Shown one piece after another: positions 1-12,711 of a DNA stretch of 64,000 nucleotides; within the stretch, counting starts at the first letter, position 1; every line of letters begins with the position of its first letter. A program made the translations under genes and the position numbers. The DNA lies in contig OZ038326.1 in NCBI GenBank assembly GCA_964035795.1, forward strand, positions 8,649,700-8,713,699. The letters are read 5' to 3'. The notes beneath the pieces were generated by a model. The model was given only the letters and a program-made list of their open reading frames with translations. It ran no database searches and had not been told where the DNA came from. The DNA comes from Pterobdella sp. o SKG-2022 (lineage: Eukaryota > Annelida > Clitellata > Hirudinida > Piscicolidae).

Positions 1-180
1 TTGGCAAAATTCGATACAAAATTGTTCACTAGTGCTACAAGGAATGAGATTAAGAAAACAGCATGCGCCACATACAAGCGTGAAATGGTTTGAAAAGATA
101 TTTTGCACAAAAAACCGATTTCAGCAAATACAGCTCACAAAAATTGCCCCGACACAGGGTGCCAAATGTATGAAACTCAC

Positions 181-3155
181 TTGAAGTTCTCTCGCCTCCT
201 TCTTTTTCTCTTCCATCATCGGACTCTTGACCATCACGTGGTGGTATAAGCTGCAGTGTGAAAATATGTGATTCTACGATGAAGAAAACAGACAACTCAC
301 CTGATGAGAGCAAAGAGGGCGGCATGGTCAGCTGAAGAGTGCAGGGGAAGAAAGATTTCCCTGACGAAAGCGACCACCCTAGAGCACGCAAGGCCTGCCT
401 CGTGCGAGAGGTGCAGTCGCTTCGTGAACTCAAGCACAGTTCTCAACATACCAGTCAACAACGATGTTTGTTTGCTCTGCCAAACATAAAATCGATTAAT
501 GAATGAATAATGCCGCAGCTAAGCAAACCTTATTGTTGTGATTGGGAAGATGCATAGGTTGTTTGAAGATTTGCTTGATGGCGTTGAGAAGAGATTGTAG
601 AGAAACTGGCCTGTCATGAGATGTGATTTTGTGGGGATGTAATGTGGTGGGGATGTGATGTGATAAGGATAAGATGAAATGGGGATGTGATGTGATAGGG
701 ATGTGATGTGGTGGGAATGTGATGTGGTAAGGATGTGATGGGGTGGGGATGTGCTGTGGTGAGAATGTGCTGTAATGGGGATGTGATGTGGTGGGAATGT
801 GATGTGATGAGGATGTGATGTGATGAAGATGTGATGTGATAGGGATGTGATGTGATAGGAATGTGATGTGATGGGGATGTGCTGTAATGGGGATGTGATG
901 GGGATGTGATGTGACAGGGATGTAATGTGATGGGGATGTGATGTGATAGGGATGTAATGTGATAGGGATGTGATGTGATAGGGATGTGATGTGATAGAGA
1001 TGTGATGTGATAAGGATGTGATGTGATGGGGATGTGCTGTAATGGGGATGTGACGGGGATGTGATGGGGATGTGATGTGACAGGGATGTAATGTGATGGG
1101 GATGTGATGTGATAGGGATGTAATGTGATAGGGATGTGATGTGATAGGGATGTGATGTGATAGGGATGTGATGTGATGGGGATGTGATGTGATAGGGATG
1201 TGATGTGATAGGGATGTGATGTGATGGGGATGTGCTGTAATGGGGATGTGATGTGATGGGGATTTGATGTGATGTGATGGGGATGTGATGTGGTGGGAAT
1301 GTGATGTGATGGAGATATGATGTGATAGGGATGTGATGTGATGGAGATATGATGTGATAGGGATGTGATGTGATGGGGATGTGATGTGATGAGGATTTGA
1401 TGTGATGTGATGGGGATGTGATGGGGTGGGGATGTGCTGTGGTGAGAATGTGCTGTAAGGGGATGTGATGAGGATGTGATGTGATGAAGATGTGATGTGA
1501 TAGGGATGTGATGTGATGGGGATTTGATGTGATGTGATAGGGATGTGATGTGATAGGGATGTGATGTGATGGGGATGTGATGTGATGGGGATTTGATGTG
1601 ATGTGATGGGGATGTGATGGGGTGGGAATGTGATGTGATGGAGATATGATGTGATAGGGATGTGATGTGATGGGGATGTGATGTGATGGAGATTTGATGT
1701 GATGTGATGGGGATGTGATGTGGTGGGAATGTGATGTGATGGAGATATGATGTGATAGGGATGTGATGTGATGGAGATATGATGTGATAGGGATGTGATG
1801 TGATGGGGATTTGATGTGATGTGATGAGGATTTGATGCGATGTGATGGGGATGTGATGTGATGTGATGGGGATTTGATGTGATGTGATGGGGATGTGATG
1901 TGGTGGGAATGTGATGTGATGGAGATATGATGTGATGGGGATGTGATGTGATAGGGATGTTATGTGATGGGAATGTGATGTAGAGGAGTTCTGATGTGAT
2001 GTGATGGGGATTTGAGATGATGTTATGTGGTGGAGAAGTGATGTTGTAGGAATGTGAGACACAACCTGAGATCTTGCAGGATAGTGACCAGAACCTCATG
2101 TTCCTTACTTGTATTGTATTCTACCTGCATGATACGTGCATCAATGTGATTATAACATCATTCATAATGCACGTAGTCATAATTAATTTTCGTTTTCTTC
2201 TCTATGGTGTACTAGAAGAAGGTAGTCGTTTAGAAGGGTAGGTCACGTCTCAGATAAAAGGATGTTTTAAAATGGCTTTTCAATTCGTCTTGATACTTGG
2301 ACGAAGATTTTTTGTGATCATGGTGGCTGGAAAAATTTGCTACCAACAAGACGCACTCTTGACTCAAAAAAATTCCTGACAAACTCTGAGATAATCGGAT
2401 AAAATGGTCTTCAAACCCTTTACTTTTGAGTTAATCCTGGCATGGTCATAATTGATAAAAACCGCCAACTAACCAACACGTCCCAGTAACTGGGGTTGAC
2501 AGAAGTAGGCCTGAATTATTGATACTTAAAAAAGAAAGATCATCTGCCAAGCCAAATGACAACGATACCAAAATATTAGTTTATCTAAGCCTGCCACAGG
2601 AGCCTACTGATATCCAGGTTATAACAGGAAAGCAGCCTTAAGTTGCAGGCACCAAAATTGGCGCATTTTTTTGCCAGATTCCTAAAACCAATCATTCATA
2701 ATAATAATTAACTCACCATTTGCTGGTATGAGTGGTGGGAGCAGTATTGGTTCCACAGCTGAGCAAAAGAGGCGAAGGTGGCGGGCAAAAAAGAGGTGCA
2801 CAGGGGGTTCAGCAGACCCACCACTTTGGCACGTCCTCTCTGGACCAGTATTTTGATGATTCATTAAGCATCATATGTATTTGAAACTTCAAAGTTAAAA
2901 TAGCAATAAAATAATTAAACACGCGGTTAGATAGTGATGAAGCAAATAAACAAAAACCATGATCCACTGCAAATCCACATCTGAGTTGCTCTCATTCCAG
3001 TCACTATCCTTTCCCGTCAAGTGCTCCTTGCATCGGTCAAAAAACTGGTAAGCATGGAAAGCCACAGTGACCACATCGGGCAGTAGATTGAGCATGGGCG
3101 TGAGAAGATCCGTGTTTCCTGGCTCCTCCTCCAGCGACGCACTGTGCCGCTTTGA
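181..3155 (-). CDS. DOP1: DOP1 exons 17-22, gene continues past the left edge
   Basis: Exon 17 (3155-2958) carries NTDLLTPMLNLLPDVVTVAF. Exon 18 (2839-2717) carries KVVGLLNPLCTSFLPATFAS, matching the ILELLGPISMNHG block. Exons 19 (2124-2066) and 20 (610-529) are small. Together they encode VLVTILQDLR joined to PVSLQSLLNAIKQIFKQP, which aligns without gaps to the vertebrate ELVRS...VKEVLKQP segment. That alignment shows that the 1455-bp minisatellite between them is an intron. Exon 21 (476-301) gives SLLTGMLRTVLEFTKRL; exon 22 (250-181) gives VMVKSPMMEEKKKEARELQ. Positions 1-180 show no clear exon. These small exons rest on homology plus exact phase. Confidence 0.82.
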
Positions 3156-6100
3156 CTGAGTATTCAAAGTATGTATGGTTCAAATGGAACAACTTTATTG
3201 AAAAGTATAGAATTGCCTTTTTCAAAATTTCATGTCATATCCAAAACTTTTAGCCGTTTTTTAAATTCACTTGAACTACACCGCTCAAATATTGTGTAAC
3301 ATAAAAACACGATAAAAGTTGAATTTTTTTATTTTGACGAATCTTTTCGATATATTCTATATCATCATCAGGTAACCAATGAATCCTTCAATAACTATGC
3401 AAAAACCTTTGACAAGGTCTGAAAAGTGAGGACGCTGAAAATTCCAGAAACAAATTGGCCTCCGATTGAGGGCTTTTGCAGGTCTGTTGCGGTATTGGAC
3501 GGATCACTGATTGCAAGATTGCACTCGAACACGCAATAGTGGTAGATGTTGGTGAGGCTCTTAAGGAGGAATGTGTAGTGGTCGATGTTGAAACACAGTC
3601 TTTTTCCACCGCAACCTCTGCACATAATTTATTATCACCCCTATCAAATTATACATTTGCACATTTCGCACTAACTGCGATTGACAGCAGTCGACCTAGA
3701 TTATCGATAATAATTATGCAGTAACAAGCCCTAGCTAAGCTCCTAAACAAAATTTGGTTAATTTTTATAAAAAGAATGGCAAACAAACTGCAGGTGGGAA
3801 GAGTGCATCTGTTGCAAGTGTTGGATGATGAGAAGAATGACTAATGGAAGTATCCTGCTTGAAGCCTTGTTCAGGTGGCCCATCAAGTTCTCCACCAGCT
3901 TGATCCACATGTGATGGAGTGGTGAAGGGGGGGAAGACAGGGACTGCACGACGGAAGATAACAAAAGAGGTTGATAAACAATGGAATGACCAGTCAGAAA
4001 GACCAGATGGTCGTTCTTCTGCTGATGTAGTGATGCGTCATACAAACTCTCAAACTCTCTAGGCAGGTTTTCATGAAGCAGCTCCCCTTTGCACACTTTC
4101 ACTTGCTCCTCCAATCGAACCAGGGACACAAGGACTTTGAGGAAGGACTCCATGTATATGGATTCCTGCAGTGGGCACCCCTGCAGATTCTGCTGAGAGT
4201 TGCTGTGAATGCTGTACAAGAAGGTCTTCTGCACCTGAATGTTTTGGAATTGCATCGACCAGCAAATAACAAAGCACTTCAAAACATTCATATAAATATA
4301 TTTTACTTTGCTTTTAACGAGTAGCTCGAAAACTTTGGTTGCCACTTTTGGTCCTTCAATCACCAATAATTAATGCTTTAAATTATGATAAAATAATTCC
4401 AAATTATTGTACTGCTCTATGTCCCCAGTAACTAGGGCAGACGGCAGTGGGCTGATACATTTTTTCAACTCAATTGAGAGGCAGTAGAATCCTATATTTT
4501 TTCCAACATAAATAAACACGAAAAATTGTATAATAAATTGTGAAAAGGAATGTAATGTAATATCAACAGTTTTCAACGTCAATTTATGGAAAAAAATTAT
4601 TAAATTTATTGAGCAAAAAAAATAGCTATCATTTTCGCTAATTTTTTATGATAAGGCTATACTTATCGAAGATTATAGCTATTTTTTTTGCTCAATAAAT
4701 GTAATAATTTTTTCCCATAAATTAACGTTGAAAACTGTTGATATTGCTTATAAGTACATTAGGATTTTTCTAAAATGTAATGTAATGTATTAACCTTGCA
4801 TGACGACCTGACCCAGCTGCTGGAACACACAAGTTAGCATGTGGCAGCAGGAAACGTGCACCTGCTTGTTTAGATTGATGTCTTCTGTGCTCAGCTTTTC
4901 TGAGAGAGAGTCCGAAAAGAAAGCTCTGATGAAATAAACCAGTACAAAAACAAGGAGTTCGAGATAAGTTGTATCGTTGAGTGTGTCGACCAAGTCGTAA
5001 GGCAGGTGGTTGTGGAAGTCATTGCCTAAGATGGACTGTTTATGTCTAATGAAGAGGTCTACCAGACTGTGAGCGCAGGTGTGTGTCGAAGGAATAATCT
5101 TGATTGTGGAGTCTTTGGTGTTCGTGCTAGTGTTCATCAGTGAGGAAATGGTCACTTTGAGGTCAGTTTTGAGAACGTTTGAAAGGAGTTTCAAAGCGCA
5201 AATCACCCTGGTTTGGTCGTACTTCTTCCTGTAAAAAAGGATGTATGACTTGAGGGGATGCACTTGCTTGCTTTGAGCCCTCGAATGGCGAGGCCTTCTC
5301 TGTGATGATGTGTTACTTTGGCTTATATTTTCTGCCCGATACTCAGGGTTGCAGCAGGATTCAAGATTGGAAGACATTTCATCTTTTAAATCATTTAAAT
5401 TGTTATCAGCTTCCACGTCATCAACCTCTTCCTGCCCCACAACGCCACAACTGATGAAATCACTGAACTCTCCCGAATTCTCTGCCTCCTTGCTGCTCAG
5501 CGACCGAAAAGCCAGACCGTCTTTGCAAAGAGCGTATGTGTTGTTAATGACGTCATCAATTATGTCATTCAATATGGCAGAGATGACGTGGTGAGGAGGT
5601 GTTTGGTAGTGAGGTTCGTCGAAGGAGCACGAGAAATCTTCCTCGTCATAGGAGTCCTTCAACACTTCCACAGCAGGATGCAGAAAGTCTTGAGGTGCAG
5701 TGTTGCTTGGTCGGTTGATAGCCAAGTAGCGATCAATCAGCTCCTCAGCCCTCTTGCTCGAAAGCATCTCGGGAGCCTCGAAGACCACTGGAGTGGATGC
5801 AGTGCACACCATCTCTTGAGACCTACGCTGCTTGAATCTCCTCTTGTTGTCGATGTGATACACGATGTGACCTCCCTCGTTACTCACCGCCACTATAGGA
5901 GGCTCATATTCCTCCAATGACTGGGTCCTCTCCACTGCTTTGGCTGCCGCATTGCTGCCCAGGTGCTGCACCGAAACCCTGTTAGTGGTTGCTTATGTAA
6001 ATGTAATTGGATGTGAAATAGAAGAGCAGACCTGGCAGTATCTGGGTGCAAAAGGACCTTGAAAAGAGGCTCAAGCAGATGCACAAACGAGGGTTCCTTG

Positions 6101-9100
6101 AAAGATGACAACACCCAGTCCGACACGAGAGTGGCAAGTAGATGGTTGCTGTGGCTCAAGTTGTCCAGCACCATCAGAATGCACCTGGGAATCACAGTGT
6201 CAAAAACGAAAGTGCTCACGTGATGGCGAGACACCATGGCACTGGCTTGTATTTATTTATTGAGCCTACAAAAAGACAATGCTTTCGACCAAATATATCA
6301 ACTAGGTAATAATAAATGTACTAACATGATGATGATGATGACTAACACATATTTAAATAACAACAGGGCTTTTTTGAAATTTTGTTCAACTTGATAAAGT
6401 GAGTTCTATTTAGAAGCTTGGTTGTTACAAAATTTTTGTTAGTGTTTGTAAAGTTTTCGAAGAAAGTGGCTAAAGTGCCCAAGGTCTCAAACGTGCCATA
6501 CCAGGCAGTGATAATTGGAAGATGGAAAGTGTTCCGATCACTTTCAAAATCGTTGATATCACCTTTTCAATACATTGAAAAGTTTATATATAAACAAAAA
6601 TACTTAATGAATATATTTTAAAAGTTGGAAACCTTTCGGACATTTTCTCAAATGTAAAAATTGAAACTTGTTTTTTGTATAGAAAGTTTATAAAACCGGT
6701 TCTCGATATTGTAAAAGCTTTCTATAAATTTTTGTGTTTGAATAAGGTATTTGGTGCGACAAATGCTGGAACTTCCCTTCTGTTTATAATGCAAACGCCA
6801 TGCCAGCAAAGACCACATTTATACAATCTACTTTTTATTATCTTTCAGGATAATCATATCAATATCTGTTTCCTGTAAGTTCGATGATCAGCTTGAAAAG
6901 CTTTTCCTGTACCCTGCAAGACTTCAGTATCAGAGGAGATTTTCAGAGGTTCATACCAGCGTAGAAATAAAAATTTTATTACAAGTATCAGAAAGCATTT
7001 AGTGATCAAATCTTGTACTATCATCGTGTCGCGATTTACAAAAATTTCAAAAACTTTTTTCATTATAGGGGAATGAGACAGGAGTCTTAACGCAGAGTTT
7101 GAAGGAAACGCTGAGAAAGAATAAAAATTTTGAGACGAAAGATTGGTATAAAGTAAAGCATTTAGTTCTGGTGGAAAGCAAAGGTTGAGATGGTTTGGCT
7201 ACATAATAAGCAAAGCAAATATAATTCAATGTGTGCATAATATAAACCTCAAAAAACATAGAACAGTCAAAAAGTCAAAGCTGGAAAAAGTGTGAGACTA
7301 TATGAAAAAGTTAAGAAAGAGTCAAAATTTTGAAAGAAGCAAATGTCGCTATATGGTTGCGTCAACATTTTGAAGAATACTGCTGCCAAACTGAATCATC
7401 AACAACAAAGAGGTCTTATCTGAGCCAGTTTAATTATTTAATGTTTCATTTAGTTGAAAATTTTTTTGGCACCTGTCAAGTTTGTGGTTGTTGAGTAATT
7501 GCATGTCCTTCAAACAATCCCAGAAGGTCAGAAACTGTGCCACCACCCTCATCCTCTCATCCTTCAATCATTATCACAAATCTCAACAAATGTCACTTTA
7601 CTATCAAAAAAACAAACCACGTGATTGGACAACATACGACACGTGATCACTTGTTCACACACCCACACATGCACACATTGCTGGTGAATGTGATGTAATA
7701 ACTCAACATGTCGGAAAACATTTTCTCCATTCCCTTCCATGTCGTCTTTTGAAACTTCCAATTTTAAAAACTTCGAGTCAGGTTTGATGCAACAGATATT
7801 ATCCGTACTGTCAGTTCCCTCTTCCTCCACCACACCACTGCCTCTCTCCACCACACCACTGCGTCCAACAGATAGGCCCATATCCTCCCACACACTCTCT
7901 GCTACCAACTGTCGTATTTGGTGATTCAAATAAATTCAAACGAAAGAAAAGCTGCTGAGCTCTGTTGAGCGCTGAGTGCCGCATGGTGGGTTTTATTGGT
8001 GGCAAACCTTGAAAAAGCAAGTCCGTTCATTGATCACATCGATGTAGCATCGATACAACTCACCATCCTCGTCTTCATCCTCTTCATTTGCAACGCCATG
8101 ACTCTTCCATTGTTTCAGTAATGAAAACAAACATTCGATAGAGATGTATTGGACATTGAAATGATAGTAGGACACACAGCACATGGTGAGCAGAGCACCG
8201 AGCCATCCAGGCAACTCTGCAGGATGGTGTACATCAACTACTCGACATAAACGCTAAGTACTGTGCACAAAGTAAATTACAATCGTTTCAATGAAGGGAT
8301 TGCAAAGGAAGCATGTGACATACGAACCATGGTGTTGCAAGGACTGCAGATAAGAAGGCTGCCACAACGCCTTCTCAAGCAACTTGCATGCGCTCTGCAA
8401 CATCTCACACGAGCAGCCCCTTGCCACATCAGCAATGTTGTTAGCAGTGACTAAATGTTGAGAGATGTGTTGTTTGAACTGTTGCAAATTGGCTTGTCTG
8501 TTGTGGTGGCTGAAGAGATAAGAAAGGCAAGCAGTTTGCAGTTGTGGTCGGATGAAGAGACGGTCGTGCATTATTTGTTGAAAAAGTTGCAAATAAATGT
8601 CGATGAAGGCCTTGACTGCTGAGTTGGAAAGGTTCGAAGTTATAACGAGAAAAATGTAATTCAAATGAAATTCACCAGTGGAGGTATCTAAGTTGGTCTT
8701 CTTGTCAGTCTCTTCATCGCTGCTGCTCACTATCTCTGTACGATACTCCAAACTTCTCCTTCATCGTGAACGAAAAATCGATTATTTATAGTAATTTGTG
8801 GTGAATGGTGATATAGCGCAGCTCACAAAATATTGCACACTTAATTTATGGCGTGACTTTGAAGTGAAAAGATATCTTGTTATGAAATTCAATTCATTAG
8901 GAAGCATTTGATATAATAATTATTTGGTGTAACTATGGAATAGAGAACGTTTTATTTTCAGTTATTCAATGTTTTAAAATTTCGCACACAATAATCACCT
9001 CAAAATAATCCGCACATTATTTGACCAAAATGAGTGTATTTTTAATTAAATTTAATTTTCGAAGTTATAAAATAATGGTTTCTTCTATGAACTTGAGACC

Positions 9101-12100
9101 CAATCAGTGATTTGACGTATTCTAGAGGCATACCCTCCCAAGCGCCAAGAATGGGCATTTGGAGGTTATAAACGGACTGAAATTGCTTTCCGCTTTGGTA
9201 AAATAGTGAAAAACGTCTTAAATAGAACTCAGATCTGAACTCTTCGATTGCCATTCGAGAACATCAATTTTTGGTTGCAAAATCCACGATATAGCTAACT
9301 TGGATCTGTGAATTGCCGTATTGTCAAAAAATAAATTTCTTGTCATTAAATTACATTATGAAGAACTATAGATGATTTTTCAATTTTTCGGAATATTTTT
9401 TTGAGTCTTGAAGTTTTGTCAAAATTGCCAAGTCGCCCTTACTTCACGCTGATTCCGTTCCAAGCCATCACTGATTCTGCTCCATCAACACGCTTTTTAA
9501 AAAATCCTGGATCTTGCCGGTAGTACTTTCATACATCTGGTCCGTCAAAATTAAATTTTTTCTTATCAGAAAAATTATTTCATCTCATTCAGACTTCCAA
9601 AAAATCATCTTTCAGGTAAACTTCATTCCTTCTTTTTTATAAGCTGCTTTTAGGTATGGTGCTGGGTTACGTTTTAAATAACGCAGATTTTTAGAATCCT
9701 TCAACACTCGACAAACTGTGGATGCAGCAACAAGCAAATCCGATCATTTTTTGATTTTTTTTGACGAGATCCCTTGTTGCAAAGCGGTCCTATATTGCGA
9801 ACATCTCTTCAAAAATTTTTTCGATCTTTCACATGTTTTTTGGAACTTTGTATTGTTCAAATTCTTCAAATAGTATCTTCTTTTTGATTCCGAGCGTTTT
9901 AGCTGTTTGGCAATTTTTCCGTTGCTGCAACCCTCCCTTTACATACTGAAATTTAAATCTTCTGTTTCTTAGATAATTGAACATATTTTTACATAAACTT
10001 TTAAAATATTTGAATCACAATACTAATTGTTTACGGAAATAATTATTAGCGACAAAAGAAACTGAATATTTTATTTTTATCGTTCAAACAAAAAGTACGC
10101 GAATTATTTTGAGCAGATTCTTCAAAGACGATTGTTGAAAAACCTTAAAAATATATCCTAGTTCGATGTTACATTTTCGTGAAAGTAATTATTTCATTAA
10201 AAGTTTTTCAATGATATAGTTGGGTATCCTGGGTATCAAATTTTGAAGGTGCACTAATTTTTATGAGCAGCACTATGATAAATTAAAACAACTAACTCAT
10301 CTGGCATGTAAGTCGAATCTATACCCTTTTTGCCGAATGCTCTGAACAACGAGGGTTCTCGAGGCAGTCTGCGTGTGTGGACGAGAATGAGGCAGGGAAT
10401 ATGCTTTCAAAACATGTCCATATCTTTAAAGTGGCTTGCAAAGTTTAGAAAAACGCATGTGAGTTTCAAAAATTAAACAAGAGATGCTATCAACATCGTT
10501 GGAACTGCTTTTCAAATTTGAACCTCGTCAACAACAACCAAGAATTCGTTAGATTCGACAGTTGCTGCATATGAAGTTTGTCGAGTGTTGAGAGATTGCA
10601 GAAGCATGCCAGACGCTAAATTATGTTCTTTTATTTTTAAATCAATTGCATAGCAACAAGTTCAAGTTGCAAAAAGATAATACGACAATTTCTATGCCCA
10701 AGCACGCAACATCATGATTTTTGCAACAAAACATGTACGGCTCAAGACAAGAGCCTAGACTTTAACAAGATATCAGTCAAAAGTGGTTTGCAAAAAAAGA
10801 ATTTTAGGTCACCATTCTACGTGCTTGGATGACTATGCCTCAAATTGCCATATATCTCATTAAACCTAATGGATGCCTTGATGTTGGATAAAGCCAAAAA
10901 AAGCAAAAAATCATAAAAAAATAAGAAAAAAAACTTTAATCAATCAAAACAACGCGAGATCATTTGAATTCCTTTGTTTAGGTTGTAGTTAAATAAGAAT
11001 TAATAAAAAAAGAGTTTGAATTCCTAAATTACCAATTGTTTTGTACAATGAATTAACTAAACAACTTTCGCAAACAACCTGCAAATATTGTTGAGAAGTT
11101 TGGAGGTGAGTTGGAGGGCGCAAGTGATGTGCTGGGAGGGCAGAGAGTCAATGTGTGTCTTGATGCTTGTCACCATGTCAGTGATCAGGCGGGGGAAATG
11201 CACTGACTGTACTTCTATCAGGGTATCCTAACATCGAATATTGAAATAATGACGACTGTTTAATGGGGACAACAAGATAACTCACTGCAGATAGCTTATC
11301 AATGAGGAAGTTGAAAATATCACTGAATTCTTTGACAGTGATCAGTTTGTTGGAAGAGGAAGAGGAAGATGAAGAGGAAGAGGAAGGAAAATGGGAATTG
11401 ACACATGCCTGTTCAAAGAGTTGAGAAATGAAGGGCCAGATAAAGGAAGGTTCAAAGTGGTTGAAGAGAATTGATGCTGTTTTATGAACTTCCATCGTCA
11501 CTCCTCTCTCCACTTCCCGCTGTTGTGTGGTTGTGTCACTCTACTGAGCAACATCCTCAGTAGTAATACAAGTGCTTTGTGTGTGCGTGTGTGTTTGAGC
11601 AATAAATTAACACAACAAAAACAACAACGCCAGTAACAACAACAATAACAACGATTCCATCAGTGATAACAACAACAAAAAACTGAAAAGCATTAGTGCT
11701 GTCAATCGGAGGTATAAAAACGTAGAAGAGGTGTCCCAATTCAAGTGTCTCAAAAAAATTTTAAGCAGTGACAATACAGTTGAAGCAGAAGTGGAATCGC
11801 GAATCAACAGGGCATCACAAGTCTTCCGCAATATCAGCAAGTTGGTATGGTACCAACCAAAAATAAGAATTTCGACCAAAGTGAAACTTTTCAAATCAGT
11901 CATTCTCCCAATACTGTTGTATGGTAGTGAGACCTGGAACCTCCTACAGCACAACATCCAACGACTGCAAGTATTTGTTAACAGATGCCTGAGAATCATC
12001 ACTGGCACTTCACTATGGGATAAAATGAGGAGTACCCAACTTGGGAACAAAGCGAATATAGACAGAGTTGATGTGATGATTCAGAAAAGAAGACTCCAAT

Positions 12101-12680
12101 TGCTTGGTCACGTGGAGAGAATGCATGATAATCGTCTGCCGAAAAATCTCCTAAGTAAGATTAGAAATGGCAGAAGAAACCAAAGCAGAAAAAAGCAGAG
12201 ATGGTATTACCCCGTTCACGCAGACCTTAAAAGTTGAATATGGTGGAAGCACGGAGAGCAGAAGCGAAGGATAGAAAAAATGAAGTGCCTAGCTTACGAT
12301 CTTCATGATCTCAACAAAAAAAGAGCTGGAAAAAAAATTAAATAAAAACTTCGCCAGGTTGTGAAGACTGGAACAATTTCACTTCCTTCAACATCAACAA
12401 TAAAAACAAACATTATCAACAATGATATATCAATAATAAAACTTATAACAATTTCAAGAGTAACTCTTGCCAATATCAACAATAACACTTTAGACCAAAA
12501 CCTATCCTGCATGCAAGTTAGTTGCCTATCATATAAGATAAAAACATCGGAAAGAAGTAGCGTTCGATGCCAACATTTCAGGCTGAGTATCAAGATAATA
12601 AGTCTGCAAAAACCATAAAAATGCTTCACTTAAACCCCTCTGTGCCCCGTCTCACGGTGAATGAATGTAGGACAGTGTGG

Positions 12681-12711
<31 letters not shown>

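Noticed and set aside
519..2099. Long minus-strand open frames (over 480 codons) rich in His/Ile/Thr/Ser/Pro
   Set aside because: They are translations of a 16-bp tandem repeat that lacks stops in more than one frame; flanking DOP1 exons show the region is an intron.
12361..12618. Open frames on both strands after the LINE fragment
   Set aside because: They lie in intronic AT-rich DNA, mirror each other on opposite strands, and have no recognisable motif.
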